A DNA stretch of 64,000 nucleotides from Echinometra lucunter (GCA_029962745.1 CM057169.1:16218514-16282513), one strand, 5' to 3'; positions 13,606-26,261 are shown, numbered from the stretch's first letter. Translations and numbers: made by a program. The notes: generated from the letters alone by a model not told the origin.

Positions 13606-14006
13606 CCCATTCGTGACAGGAATTATTTAAAGCCTAATTTGATCAGCTTTTATTCTTCAAATTGGCAACACAAACATTTTTATTTTATTGCTACATTTTT
13701 CTTATAAAACGTCATGTATCTGAAATGAATTTAAATTGACAGAAATTATAAGTCAAAAAGTTGCCAATTTGCAGGGGAAAACGGTGATTTTAAACTTTCT
13801 ATCACATTGCCAATTTAAGGATTTTAATGCTTATTTTCCTTTAAAAAATTTTCATCATCAAACAACGAATATTAACGCAACCAAAATGGGCACAGTTTGT
13901 GTAGAATTTTTGCTCTTTCTGCTCATGTACTTGGTATAATTTTTAGGGCTTTGCATCAAAAGATATTAGGCCAAGCCACAAAATGCGGACCTCTGTCATG
14001 AATGGG
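13606..14006. mobile_element. piggyBac-like MITE with TTAA target sites
   Basis: Inverted ends CCCATTCGTGACAGG and CCTCTGTCATGAATGGG lie directly inside TTAA at 13602-13605 and 14007-14010. TTAA target duplication with CCC-starting ends is the signature of the piggyBac superfamily. The 401-bp interior is AT-rich and has no transposase frame, so it is non-autonomous. Confidence 0.75.
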
Positions 14007-14236
14007 TTAAACAAGATTCGGAAAATCACTATCCCAGGTGTGGATATGAAACTAACACAATGTGATAGCCCACATTTCTTGATCGATAGCTACCTCTTCT
14101 AAAACTTGTACCCGCATTTCACCGTGAGTCATGCAATAAGGATGTACTATATTTACTTAAAGAAATAAAGTTAGAAAAACACCTGTACTGGGAAAAAATA
14201 GATATCCCTGTTATCAGCTGAAGATATGAACTTACT

Positions 14237-14827
14237 AAAATTTGAACTGCGCACGATACCTTACAATTTTTAATTTTCAAAGGATCAATTTGAGATTTTT
14301 AAACTTAATATTCCGTATGAACCTCTTTTTATACAAAGTTATTCCTTTTTCGCAGTGTAAATATCACTCTTATCAACAGTAGATGTGGACATATCGGCAG
14401 TGATATACAACACTATTACTATCAGGATGAGATAAAATTTGAACTGCGCACGATACCTTACAATTTTTAATTTTCAAAGGATCAATTTGAGATTTTTAAA
14501 CTTAATATTCCGTATGAACCTCTTTTTATACAAAGTTATTCCTTTTTCGCAGTGTAAATATCACTCTTATCAACAGTAGATGTGGACATACTGGCAGTGA
14601 TATACAACACTATTACTATCAGGATGAGATAAAATTTGAACTGCGCACGATACCTTACAATTTTTAATTTTCAAAGGATCAATTTGAGATTTTTAAACTT
14701 AATATTCTGTATGAACCTCTTTTTATACAAAGTTATTCCTTTTTCGCAGTGTAAATATCACTCTTATCAACAGTAGATGTGGACATACCGGCAGTTATAT
14801 ACAACACTATTACTATCAGGATGAGAT
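14237..14827 (+). repeat. Tandem array, three units of 197 bp
   Basis: Units begin at 14237, 14434 and 14631 with AAAATTTGAACTGCGCACG and end in CTATTACTATCAGGATGAGA. They differ by only a few substitutions (for example ATATCGGCAG, ATACTGGCAG and ATACCGGCAG), which points to recent amplification or homogenisation. No gene is carried. Confidence 0.95.
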
Positions 14828-15252
14828 ATTAATGCACTGACATGTAATGAATCGATACATTACAATTAAGATGAATGTTCATTTAGGGGAATTTTAGTCC
14901 GAGTGAAATTATTAAAGAAGGTCCTTGCAAACGTTGCGCATTGTGACCAAAGTGGTCTTGCCTTAAATAGTTACAAACAAGGTCAAACCATATGAGAATC
15001 ATCCCACACAACGAGGTTGGATTAATTAACAGAACATGGGTAGCGTTTTTCAATGTGTCTGAACTATCCGGACGCCTTCATACTGAAGGCTAACCCCGCA
15101 AAAACTTTTCAAGTCTGACTTAGAGATTAAGAAAAATGTAAGTCATAAAAACCAGACACTTACTCTGACAATATTCTCGTAAAGGATTACGTCACTTTAT
15201 TTGGCGGGAGTCGTTTGGTTTCTATCTTCCCACATTCCTAGGTGACATTTAC
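14828..15252. other. Non-coding stretch
   Basis: Unique-looking sequence with no exon or repeat recognised. Confidence 0.45.
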
Positions 15253-15333
15253 CCATGGCGTTGGCCATCTGGGATTGAAATACAGACCCGACGTGTTCCA
15301 ACAGCACGCTCGGTAAATACATCTTCCCGGGCT
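15253..15333 (-). CDS. Possible internal exon, unidentified protein
   Basis: On the - strand a pyrimidine-rich acceptor (TTCTCCTTGTTTCTAG) precedes 81 open bases that end at a donor GTAAAT. Read in phase 1 to phase 1, the exon encodes 27 residues including PGKMYLPSVLLEHVGS and FQSQMANAMG. Codon choice looks protein-like and the exon is symmetric. I do not recognise the family. It does not join in phase to the - strand exon at 17031-17199, so an exon between them would be needed if they belong together. It may be spurious. Confidence 0.3.
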
Positions 15334-16230
15334 CTAGAAACAAGGAGAAAGTTAAAGGAATTGAGAAACGATTAAACATGGTCAGGATCTTATAAAGAGC
15401 AGCACAGGGTTGATATATCATTCTTGTCGCAAGGGAGAGATGTCAAGGAAGAATGAGAAGTGCTTTGAAGGTGGTTTCTGTATGCCTCATGGATTCCTCG
15501 CGTATCCCTTATGTAACTGTTATGACATATTTTTCCTTATGTGTCTGTTATCTCGTCTTCTTGTTACCCCTGAATGTCTCTCCTATGCCTGATGTAACTG
15601 ATCTGTATTTTCTTTACATATATATCCCTTATCTCTTCTCTATGTTCGCTTGTGTGTCTCTTGCCTATCCTTGATGTATCTCTTATGCATCCCCCGTGTT
15701 AAACAGCATGAAACGATCACGAAATCAAACATGAGTCAGCAATATGTACTCTTATTAAAAAAAATGTCATTGCAGTTGAAGAACGTGAAAAAAGACTTGT
15801 AATTTTTTTTTTTCTAACAAAGGTTCCTAAATAACTGACTATTTGACGGGCAACCAGTCAGGAGATATTACTGCTAGAGCTATTATGTTACTTCCACATT
15901 TTCGACAAGTATTTGTAAATAATATAGGATTTCCTCTTAAAATTCTTAGTGCCGAAGATTGAATATGTTATACTCTGCTGAAGGAATTTATTTCTCACAC
16001 TTTCCAAAGAGCCATTGCTATCGCTGAGATCATACACCGATGCCATTTTCCCGTAATCCTATATTGAAACGATGACAGGTGGAGTTATGGGTATTCGACT
16101 CTCTCAGCTATATGGATTCCCGCAGCATCGTGTGCTTGTCGATTTTAATAGGAAGAAGATTTGAATGTTGATGAAAGATATGTGCCATGCAGGCCTATTA
16201 TACTTCGATATGACGCATTCAAAATCTGTT
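15334..16230. other. Non-coding stretch
   Basis: No gene recognised. It includes A/T homopolymers near 15758 and 15804. Short open frames show no domains. Confidence 0.45.
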
Positions 16231-16480
16231 ATGCCATGGTCACAGTGGATCACTCACCTGACTCTTAATCAGAGGATTGAGGCTTCGACTCCCCGCCACG
16301 GCACTAACGTATTTTGGCAAGACATTAATTCATGTTTGCCACTCCCAACCCCGGTGTAATTGGAGACTCAATATCCTAAAGCGCTACATATTTGGCCGCT
16401 AAGCAATGGTCGGGTAATAATGTTGGGAGTGCCATGAGCGTCGGGATGTACGGTGACGGACCTGAGCGCTATACAAGACG
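16231..16480 (+). repeat. SINE with tRNA-Lys-like head
   Basis: The head has an A-box-like TGGTCACAGTGG, an anticodon-loop-like GACTCTTAATCAGAGG (the CUCUUAAUC context of tRNA-Lys) and a B-box-like GCTTCGACTCC. A non-tRNA body follows and ends near GAGCGCTATACAAGACGCC. The cloverleaf is imperfect, so this is a tRNA-derived retroposon and not a tRNA gene. Confidence 0.6.
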
Positions 16481-17030
16481 CCACCAGTATTATTTATAAT
16501 GCTATAATATTATATACTATAAATGTTATGTAAGTTTTGGGGATACAAAGAATTTTCTGGTGTTTTTCTGGCACAAAGCATTTTCACATGCATGCATGAA
16601 GTCATATAAATTGCCATAACTCTTTCAGTTCCAGTTCCAAAACCAGAAGTTGCCTCGTTTATTTGACTTTTCTTATAAATGTCAGAATTCTGTTTGGATT
16701 CAGTGTAAAGAACAAGAACGTCACTGCATGTAAATAAGACAAAGGAAATTCCCCTTGGGTATTTGATCATAAAGAAATACAATAGACAATAAAAGCACTT
16801 ATAAACGCGACAAACTAAACAGAGAACACTCCCCAAAAACAAACAAACAAAAGCAACAGCCTAGAAAACCCCCTTGCAAAGAAAACGTGTAAAAAAAATG
16901 TATACATGTATGATACAAGAAATTTAGGATTATAAAGTTTTTGAGGGACCTCTTCAAGATTTTCCGATAAACATGATAAGTTTATGTTTATATAGAAAAG
17001 AAAAAATTGAAGTTTAAGAACCATACATAC

Positions 17031-17199
17031 CACTTGATTTCTTGAACAGCATGAACAGATTGTCTTTTCTGCTCATATGGGATGCCATAACCTTGTCTCC
17101 TCAGAACACGTGAGGGCGATGTAAAGTATTCATGTAGCCGTCTGGAGCCAATCTTCCATTCTACATGTTCTATGATTAGCTTTTGTTGGGTATACAGAC
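17031..17199 (-). CDS. Probable internal exon, unidentified protein
   Basis: On the - strand an acceptor (CTCGTTTTTAG) is followed by 169 open bases and a donor GTATGT. Entered in phase 1 and left in phase 2, it encodes about 56 residues, rich in charged residues, including LIIEHVEWKIGSRRLHEYF, VLRRQGYGIPYEQKRQ and SVHAVQEIKW. The composition is protein-like and unlike the surrounding noise. I recognise no family. It lies just upstream of, and opposite to, the first visible neuroligin-like exon, so it would be part of an overlapping or nested antisense gene. Confidence 0.4.
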
Positions 17200-17621
17200 C
17201 TAAAAACGAGAAATTGTGAATAACGTGAACAGTTAATGTACCCTTGTGTGAACAACACAAATCTTTATCGGTGTCAATGGTATCAACATACTGTAGTTGA
17301 TACCATTGCACCATGAAAGGCCTGCCTACTTTGATAAAAAGTGAGTGCTCATAAATGAATCATCTCCTACTGCTCACTGCTCAATACATCAAAACCTTAC
17401 TTCACTGGAATATCTTTTATAAAGTGAAAAGACTTGACTACTACTTAATTCTTCATATTCTGTCTGTGGTCTTGATATACATTTTCACCCTATAGACGTG
17501 CAGGTCAAATACGTGCAAGCACATCATATCCATTGCTTATATATTGGAATGCCAGCCAAGCGCTCCGACTGCTCTTACATTTCACTCTTTTATTTTCTAT
17601 TTCTTGTTGTCATATTGCTAG

Positions 17622-17774
17622 ATGAAACCCAGAGCATGGACCCTATGGCAGTGATGGTATACATCCACGGTGACACTTACGGGGAAGGAACGGCGAGCAT
17701 GTACGACGGAAGCATTCTGGCGAGCTTCGGCGAAGTCATTGTGATAACAGTAAATTACCGCCTGGGAATTTTAG
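17622..17774 (+). CDS. NLGN: Neuroligin-like exon (oxyanion-hole region)
   Basis: The acceptor TGTCATATTGCTAG precedes the exon and the donor TTAG|GTAAGA follows it. It enters in phase 1 and leaves in phase 1. Residues include [14 protein letters not shown] and [18 protein letters not shown], the best-conserved block of the carboxylesterase type-B family. The usual HGG is HGD. Its 3' half is duplicated in the next intron. Confidence 0.9.
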
Positions 17775-18070
17775 GTAAGATAAACTTTGGCAACGAAGCA
17801 AGTCGTTGCAGAAAGATGTGTTTCTCGAGCATCTCTTGAAATCGTTCGGCTAACTAAAGACAAGATTCCTCTGGTATGTGTGTTAGCTTGAAAAATAAGT
17901 TATGATTGAGCCATTGTGATAACAGTAAATTACCGCCTGGGGAATTTTGTTGAGATAAGTTTTGGCACCGAAATACTGGAGCCAAGCATATCTTTGAGAA
18001 AGATAGGTTTGGAGTAGCTTTTGACGTCTTACAGTTCGCTGAAAGACACGATTCTTCCTGTATCTTAGGT

Positions 18071-18116
<46 letters not shown>

Positions 18117-21100
18117 ATGAGGAATAGGAGCAAGCAAATAGTGCCCAAAGCTATATTTATGCTATTAAAACCAGCATTTAATACTAAAAGATGCGCATAT
18201 TTACCATCTCAAAGTTGCCTGTTCTCACTCTTAAAAGATAGAGAAGGGATGGATGGTTATTAAGAATGTGAGTTCACCTAGATTTCCCGTCACCATTATG
18301 CCACAATACAATAGAAACTGTCCACCATCGTCGCCTCTGCATGGAGCGGTGCTATCATATTTGAAGAGTACTGACTTAAATTGAAAAAGGAGCCTCTGAT
18401 AATATGGAAATGAATCAATACCCTATACGTTGCAAACATTTTGCAAGGGGTATAAAGGACCTTCGTGCACGAGGAGTGCCAAGCTACATAAGCTATATAC
18501 GTATGGTATGCAGTGTCAATAAACGAACTGTAATTATCTATTTAAATGAATTCCTCTTTGACAAGTCAGTCTTATGTGTGCTCCCTGTGGAAAATTGAAT
18601 CTTCACACTAAGAAAAAAAGGTACAATTTTGCACCCTTCAAATGCAACACTGGGAGCTCCTTTTTGGGTGCAACTTTGCACCCTATGAAGCTTTTTGCAC
18701 CTTTAAGGGTGCAGTTAGCTACATTTTGCACCCTAAAGGGTGCAGAGTTGTACCCTTTAAAAAAGGTGCAAATTTGCACCCTATTGAATGCAAAATTTCT
18801 GCACCCTTAGAGGTGCAAAGTTGCACCTTTTAGGGTGCAAACGGGCATATCCGGGTGCAAAAAGAACAAAAAAGTGCATTTTTGCACCTTTTTCATGTAG
18901 GGTGCAAGATTGCACCCCAAAAGGTGCTGCCAGTGTTGCATTTAGGGTGCAAACTTGAACCTTTTTTTCTTAGTGTGTTCGGATGCTTGTAAGATATATA
19001 ACTGTATACTTCTTGGGAGACTTTGAAACTTGGTGTAGGAAATAGAATTGACGAAATATACCAAAGTAAATGAAATTTACCCAGAAAAGGTGCATAATGT
19101 TCTGATGGTCGAAATGGGGGGGGGGGGGGGGGGAGATGGAGGTTTGTCCTACAATTTTTAAAGCTAAGTATATCCAGTAAGCAAAGAGATTCCAACATGC
19201 GAGACAAACCAAAAGCTCGTAAGACATGAACATGATGTTCTCTCGATTAATCAGTTAATTCTCAAACCACTTTTGTTTCAAGGAAGTAGTGGGCATATGA
19301 AATACCCCTTCAAAATCCCTAAGGCCGGGGACACCACTGATATAGACAGTCCAGAACTCGAAGCAATTAAAGCGGCAAAAGTTATGCAGCATGTTGCTAA
19401 AATCAAATGTATCTGCCGTCTCTTCTATCCGATTTGCAGGCTTTCTGAGCACGGGTGATTCTGCAGCGAGGGGAAACTACGGCCTCATGGATCAGATAGC
19501 AGCCCTTAAGTGGATTCACGAGAATATCGAAGTGTTCGGCGGGGACCCCAACCAAATTACCCTATTTGGTGTCGGAAGCGGAGCAGCCTGCAGTGGACTA
19601 CTCATGTTTTCGAATCACACTAGAGGTATAATGCTTCTTTCACACGGTCAAACCGACTCCAAACTGACGGATGTCAGGGCAATTTAGAATAATGTAGTGA
19701 ATATGCTAGTCCTAGGCGTTGTGTCTCCTCGGTGTGGCAAGGGTGTGACGATATGTGGCAGAAGTCATACTGGAATAAGTGGAGGCATATCTAGTATCTA
19801 CATTCTTTAAAAGTACTTATTTTGAATTCAACTTTTGTTACCGTGGTTACTTTAAGTGATATCGTATAAAAAAAGACCAAGGATTTTTTTTTCGAAGACA
19901 GGAAACTCTCACTATTCCCAGTCATTGCACTTTGTATAATATGCTCCTCCGCCATGTTCGTCTTGTATATGACCAGTGAATGTTCGTACTTCGTAGGCTG
20001 ATTTACAAGCCATCTCTTCGATGCTAAATCTCCCTTTCATTTCATTTCATTTTCAAAAAAAAAAATAAATTCTGCATGGTCTATGATGCACCTTTTGAAA
20101 TAGACCTGCATGAGGGTTGATTTTTGGAGTTCATATTAGTCCAGCATCAATATAGCATGCACTAACGTTAAACTTAGAGTACCACACCTTAGAGATTCCG
20201 CATGCAGAAATTTAAACTTCGTGGTTATAGTGCACTATAGGTGCCGTGGTCGAGTGGTCTAAGGCGCTTGATTGGAGACGCAAAAGTCGGGGGTTCGATC
20301 CCCGCGGTACGGCACTTATGCCCTTGAGCAAGGCACTTTATCTACATTGCTCTTTTATCGTACATCAGATAAATGAAAATGCTATAGGCATTATTGATAC
20401 CAACGTGTGCACGTGTTAAAAAAAAACAAACAAAAAAACTATAACATAATGTACAAACGTCACGTGATGCACATCCAACCAATCACAGCGAGCATTACAC
20501 ATACACCATTCAAAATACAAAAAAATCACAAAAACGTGCGTATGCACACGCATAAACCCACACAAAAACAAAAACAACTCCCAAACTAACACACACAATA
20601 AAATGATTTCTGTAGGGGCAGTAGTATAATACTTCCGAATCCACGTAGGGCCTATACGCTATCAACATCAAAGGCAATACTTTATACACACAATGACAGG
20701 CAATGGTTCATCTCCCAGTAAATATATCCTACTTCTTGGATGATGGATGACATAAATCCGCATCAACGCAAACTCATCTTTGTTGCTATGGGAACGTCAC
20801 TGTCATGTTGACCTGCATTAAAAAATCCAGCAAATCTTACATTCACAACTTGTATTGCTGATGACGTCAAGGTGGGTGAGGAGAGTGAACACATCCATGT
20901 TAATTTGGGTTTCAACTGGAGTAATAGGACTCCGCGTATCACGTTTGTTTCGATTCGATTAATCTTTTGCAGATCGTAAAAAGCATTTATAAAACAGACA
21001 ATGCCGTACTCATCGTGCATGACTTGTATACCATGATGTTGGGCATAGATAGGGATATTAATTATAAAGATTGATTCTCACTGTAGTTAAGAGTAGATCC

Positions 21101-24100
21101 CATCTCCGACCCCCCCCCCAAAAAAAAAAAAAAAAGAGAGAAAAAAAAAGAAAGAAAAACCCCACAAACAAAACAATACAAAAAAACCCCCCAACAAAAC
21201 TAACCATCCAAACAAACAATAACACAACGGTTACACTGAATGACAAACCTACAATTTCTTCAAGAACACATGATATCCGTGGCCATTGACCATCTTTTCT
21301 TAATGAAAAAAAAAAAGAAAATTCTAAAACTTAGTCTCAAATGTCTGTCCAGCCCGACACGCACCTGGACAATCAATATTGTCATGAGGGGGCGCTGCGA
21401 ACGAGTGTTCTTCTATGCATGCACTCGACCGAAATACGTACAGCGTAAGCTACTCGCGAGGGAAATTACGTTAACGTATATTTATCACCTTTATAAAATC
21501 ACACTTTCTCGCACAAAATATTCAAATACTACAACATATTCACATTCCGTAGAAGTATGTCGACTCAAATCCTGAAAATATTATGAAATACATGTAGAAC
21601 AAAAAAAAGTTAAAAACAAACACAGAAATATTTTAGAAGTTGCTTACCTAACTAAACTTAGAAAAAGGGAGGTAGCAGTCCCAGATCATATTCCTCAGGC
21701 ATATCAGGAGCATGGATAGTGCGTAGTAGTTCTTGTGGCCTATAATAAGATAAGATAAAATGTTACATTTTATGCCTTTTTCTATATCGGCGATTCCATC
21801 TCTATCTTTTTCATTTCGTCTTTCGCTCTTTGCCCTTTCCAATCTCTTGCTTTCGACCATTTGTTTTCACTGTAATGTATAGTGTACATGTAATGCAGAC
21901 CCATGTCTTGACTGTTAAAAATATATTTTACATTTTCATTTATTGATCCTTCTTTGTAATTCATTAATAAATATTTCTTAACTTGTAGGTCTTATAGCTG
22001 GCGTCATAGCAGAGAGTGGGTCAGCCATTGCACCGTGGGCTCTGTCTCGCGAACCAGGACGCTTCGCACAGGTCCTGGCCGAGAACGTAGGCTGCGAGGC
22101 AGACACCAACCTCCAGATGGTTGAATGCCTGCGGCGTCTTCCCTATGGCGACCTCATCAACCTCGACTTCCAGTCTCCGCTCTACATGTACGCCTTCGCT
22201 CCCGTGATCGACGAAGACGTGATCGCAGCCGACCCCAGTATCATGTGGGGGCAGTTGATCGCAGGCGAGCGGGACATAGGAAGAGATGACTTCGCGTATC
22301 TCAGCGGGATTGTGAGAAACGAAGCGTTCTCGTATATAGCCGAGGAGACGGATGTCGTCGGGAGGATGGAACTGGAGGTGTTTGACGACATTCTCGACGG
22401 ATTTGTGCAAAACAACTTTGGGGGCAATATGAAAGCAAGGTATGGGCTTTCGGTGATAGAATATTTCCAGGAAAACAGGTTCCTAAATCTTCCAAAAATT
22501 ATTATGTAATTATTATGTATTATTTCAGATGACATATTCCACATCCAAACTTAATACCTAAGATCGGTTCAAAACAGTTCGAAGATCAAAGCAATTTTAA
22601 AATGAAATTCAGTTTGATATAAACAAACACTAATCTCATGCTGTTTAGCATAAAACAGTCCGTATAGCAGTTTGCCGAAAATAGAATTTTATTATTGCAA
22701 GATAAGTCAACATTATTTTGGAAGTTAACAGTTCAAACAAGAATTTATACTCGTATACATGTGCATTTAATTATCTAACTGAACAAGTAAGATTGAATCC
22801 ATTCAGTACTCCATACTAAGGGGCCGATATAAGGCAAAAAGACTGCAGTGTCAGTGGCGTATCTAGGGGGTGCATGGGGGGGGGGGGGCAGTGCCCCGGG
22901 CGGCACTTTGAGGGGGCAAAAAACCCCGCAAAAGAGATAGAAAAAAGGGGAGAATGAGGAAAAACATAATCCTTAAGGATTATGCGCCTCATCGGCAGTG
23001 TAAATGCAGTAAAAATACAGTTTTTGACGGTTTAAAATGAAAAAAAAAAAAAAATTCTTAAGCTCGGTCACTTTGCTCCCTCGCATAATTATTTTCTTTC
23101 AGGTTCAGGTATTTTTGCGCCCCCAGTATATAGTTCTTATAAACAGCTTTATTCAAGGATTTCAAATTTGAAAAATGAATATGTATTGTTGTTGCATAAG
23201 ACAGCATTTGCAGAGTTCAACATTTAAAAAAAATCTCAACTTTCAATTACTCCCCCCCCCCATCGGCAGGGTAAATGCACTAGAAATACAGTTTTTGAGG
23301 GTAAAGAATGTGAAAACTTTCTAAAGCACGGTCGCTTTGCTCCCTTTGCATAATAAGTTTCTTTCAGGATCTCGCAATTTCGCTCCCCCGTATAGTTCTT
23401 AAATAGGTTTTTAAAGGGTTAAAAATTTGAAATACATATATAAAGATGTAATCGTTGTTAATTTGCTTTGCTCGCCATCATGGAAATTTCATCTCCCTCT
23501 CAATATTGCGCTCCCAAAGAAGGATAAAGTACATAAAACAGCATTTGAGAGATTCAACATTTACAGGGAATCTCAACTTTCAGTCGACTTGCCGAATACC
23601 TCCATTAGGCCTATTTCTCAAGGATTTTCGTTCTATTTTACTCCCAGTTTTAGAATGGAGTGAATGGAAAACCATTTATCAACGTACAAACTTCGAACTT
23701 CTCAAGAGCTCAATCGCAGTGGTCAGTTGCAAAATTTCCTGGGTATACGCAAGAAATTGTGTTTGGTACGGTTAAAATGAAAGAAAAAAAAAAACCTGCC
23801 ATGGTCGCTTCGCTCCCTCAATTATACACTTAAGTAGACAGGCTTGGTCACATGGTGGGGGAGGGGGGGGGGGCGCCATAATCCCTAGATACGCCACTGT
23901 GCAGTGTACTAATTCGTAAATTAATCACTACCCAAAAGCAACGTAATACTGTCAAATCACTCGTACCCTTTACAAGTCATAACACATCATCCCTTCTTCG
24001 TTCGTAATCGATTCCATTGTAACTGTACCCTGTTAATAATGTTTAGTTCACGTTGGCAAAATGTCCCCATTCGTAACACCATCACGTGGTCATTGCACGA

Positions 24101-26215
24101 ATCTTCTAAGCTGTTTCCCCTTCAATCTTCAACCCCATCGGTTCCGAGATCTCTTCCATTCATGGTGACAGTTTAAACGTTACACCGCATGAATAATGGC
24201 ATGATAATCATTAACTACTCTGCAACCTAATCGAATCACTCCATTTCTGTCTACCAGTGTATTGGACCCAAAGTGGTTCCGTATAGGTGTATGGTGGGTT
24301 CTGTAATTGTTTTTCATGTCTTTCAAAGATGTGTTCGTAATGCATGGGTACTGGGTTCTTGGGACACTCAGTCTAATGACCTATCGGTGCATGACCTTGT
24401 ACGACCATCCCAACTCCCGTATACTAACATGGCACTTTGTCCTTCCCCTTCTCCTTTCCCTTTTTATTGGAATCTTCACCTTGTTCCTTCCCTTCATCAT
24501 GCCTGCTCTTCTATCTTTGTGTCTCTTGGTCTGGCTCTTTATCGGATCTCTCTCTTTCTTTCCCTCTCCTTATCTCTTCACATTCTCACTGTTTATTCCC
24601 TCTTTCTCTGTTCCCTATTTCTCTTCTATTCTCCTTGGCCTATCTTTACCGCCCTCTCTCTGTCCTCCCTCCTATCTTTCTTTCTAGATTTCTCTTTCTT
24701 TTCTCTTCATCTTTTCTATTTCATCTTTGCCCATCTCTGCTATTCATTTCTACTTCCGGTTCCACCATCTCCAACTCCTTCCTCTCACTCTGCATCTTCC
24801 ATCTTCACGTCTTTCCTCCTCTTAAATGTTTCTTCTATGTCTTTCTATCTGTTCCCTCCCTGTCGCCATCCGTCTTTCCTATATCCACCCGTGTTCGTGC
24901 GGCAATAATTGGGTTGCATCTTTGCCAGTAGCGTCATTCGTGATGTCATCTACTACGAGTATATGGACTGGGGAGGCGGCGAGGGCAACGCCTACACGCT
25001 CAAGGAAAGCCTCCAGGACATACTGACGGATCACCAATGGGTGGCACCCTGTATTAGCACACTTAAGATGGCGGACGAAGCGGGCATAGATGCTTTTTTC
25101 TACATGTTCCCGCATAGGCCAAGAAGGAGCGAGTATCCACGATGGGCAGGTTAGATACAAGGTCTAAATATACAGCCTAGTGAAAAAAGGAGCACCTAAA
25201 AACAAGACAAGAGATTCAGCTCAACGCAATAAAAATGATAAAAGAAAAAAATAAAAGTCCTAAATACTCCTTTTGATAGCTTGCACGGCAAGTTACGAGT
25301 AATGTCAGCTGCTGCTATATACAGTTGCCACACTTCGTGTAAAAGCTTCCTGATTTGAAAACACATGTTGGATAAACGTATATTTTTTTCTGTAAATTGG
25401 AAGAATAATAATTGCAGAGAAGTGAGACATAAGACGTTTTTTTAAAAAAATACTGTTCTAAATGATGCAATGTAATGTTGTTCATAAAAATTGTGTACTG
25501 CGTGCATGCGTAGCTCCAATACTTATATATGACTACAGTATATTGCATTGTAGATATTATGAAGGACAGGAAAAGGGCAAGGAGATCCTTCTTGGCACCC
25601 AATCAATATTTATTCAGATACATGATCGCATGTGAAACACACCTGCAATGTCTCGCGATCGATGCGGTGATAGACGACTCCCCATTCTATTTCGTCAGAT
25701 CAACTCTAGATCCCTTAGCATGACAAAACTGAACATACAACAGTATAGCGAAACATTTTCAATTTGCATTCTGTCCCTGGACCATTCCAATTCCAGACCA
25801 AAAAGACAGAAAGGTGAATATAATGATGATCACAACCTTTTCCTTTGTGGAACACCTTTAAATAAATTATAACTGCTTTCTTGGTTAACAATCTCTTGCG
25901 ACTCTAGGTGCAGTGCATTTAGAAGAAGTCCCTTATGTTTTCGGCGCACCTGTGTCCAATGTTACGGTGGGGATCTTCAACGAAGATTACACATCAGCGG
26001 AAGCGGCGCTGTCCTTGGCGACGATGAACTACTGGAGTAACTTTGCCAAATCTGGGTGAGTAGTCCTCGAGGAATATTACCAGTCCTATACTCCATTCAC
26101 ACAGACTAGATCAACACCAGGCTGCCAGGGGCTGTTTGGTCTGAAGGGCTGTGAAACGGACATGTTGGTCTCGAGGATTGTTGGTCTTGTGTGTTGTCAG
26201 TCTTAGCGCTACAAA

Positions 26216-26261
<46 letters not shown>

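Noticed and set aside
19273..19439. Extension of the nucleophile-elbow exon upstream of 19440
   Set aside because: The frame is open, but the residues do not match the family and there is a good acceptor at 19439 that restores phase with the previous exon.
20241..20316. tRNA-Leu or tRNA-Ser gene
   Set aside because: The A and B boxes are good but the acceptor and anticodon stems are poor, and the same non-tRNA body follows at 34941, so both are SINE copies.
22021..22544. Several - strand frames of 64-129 codons
   Set aside because: They are antisense shadows of the large neuroligin-like exon at 21989-22439.
24273..24931. Ser/Leu/Phe-rich open frames up to 211 codons that look like membrane proteins
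   Set aside because: They are translations of a pyrimidine-rich tract. There is no domain, and the tract sits in a neuroligin-like intron.
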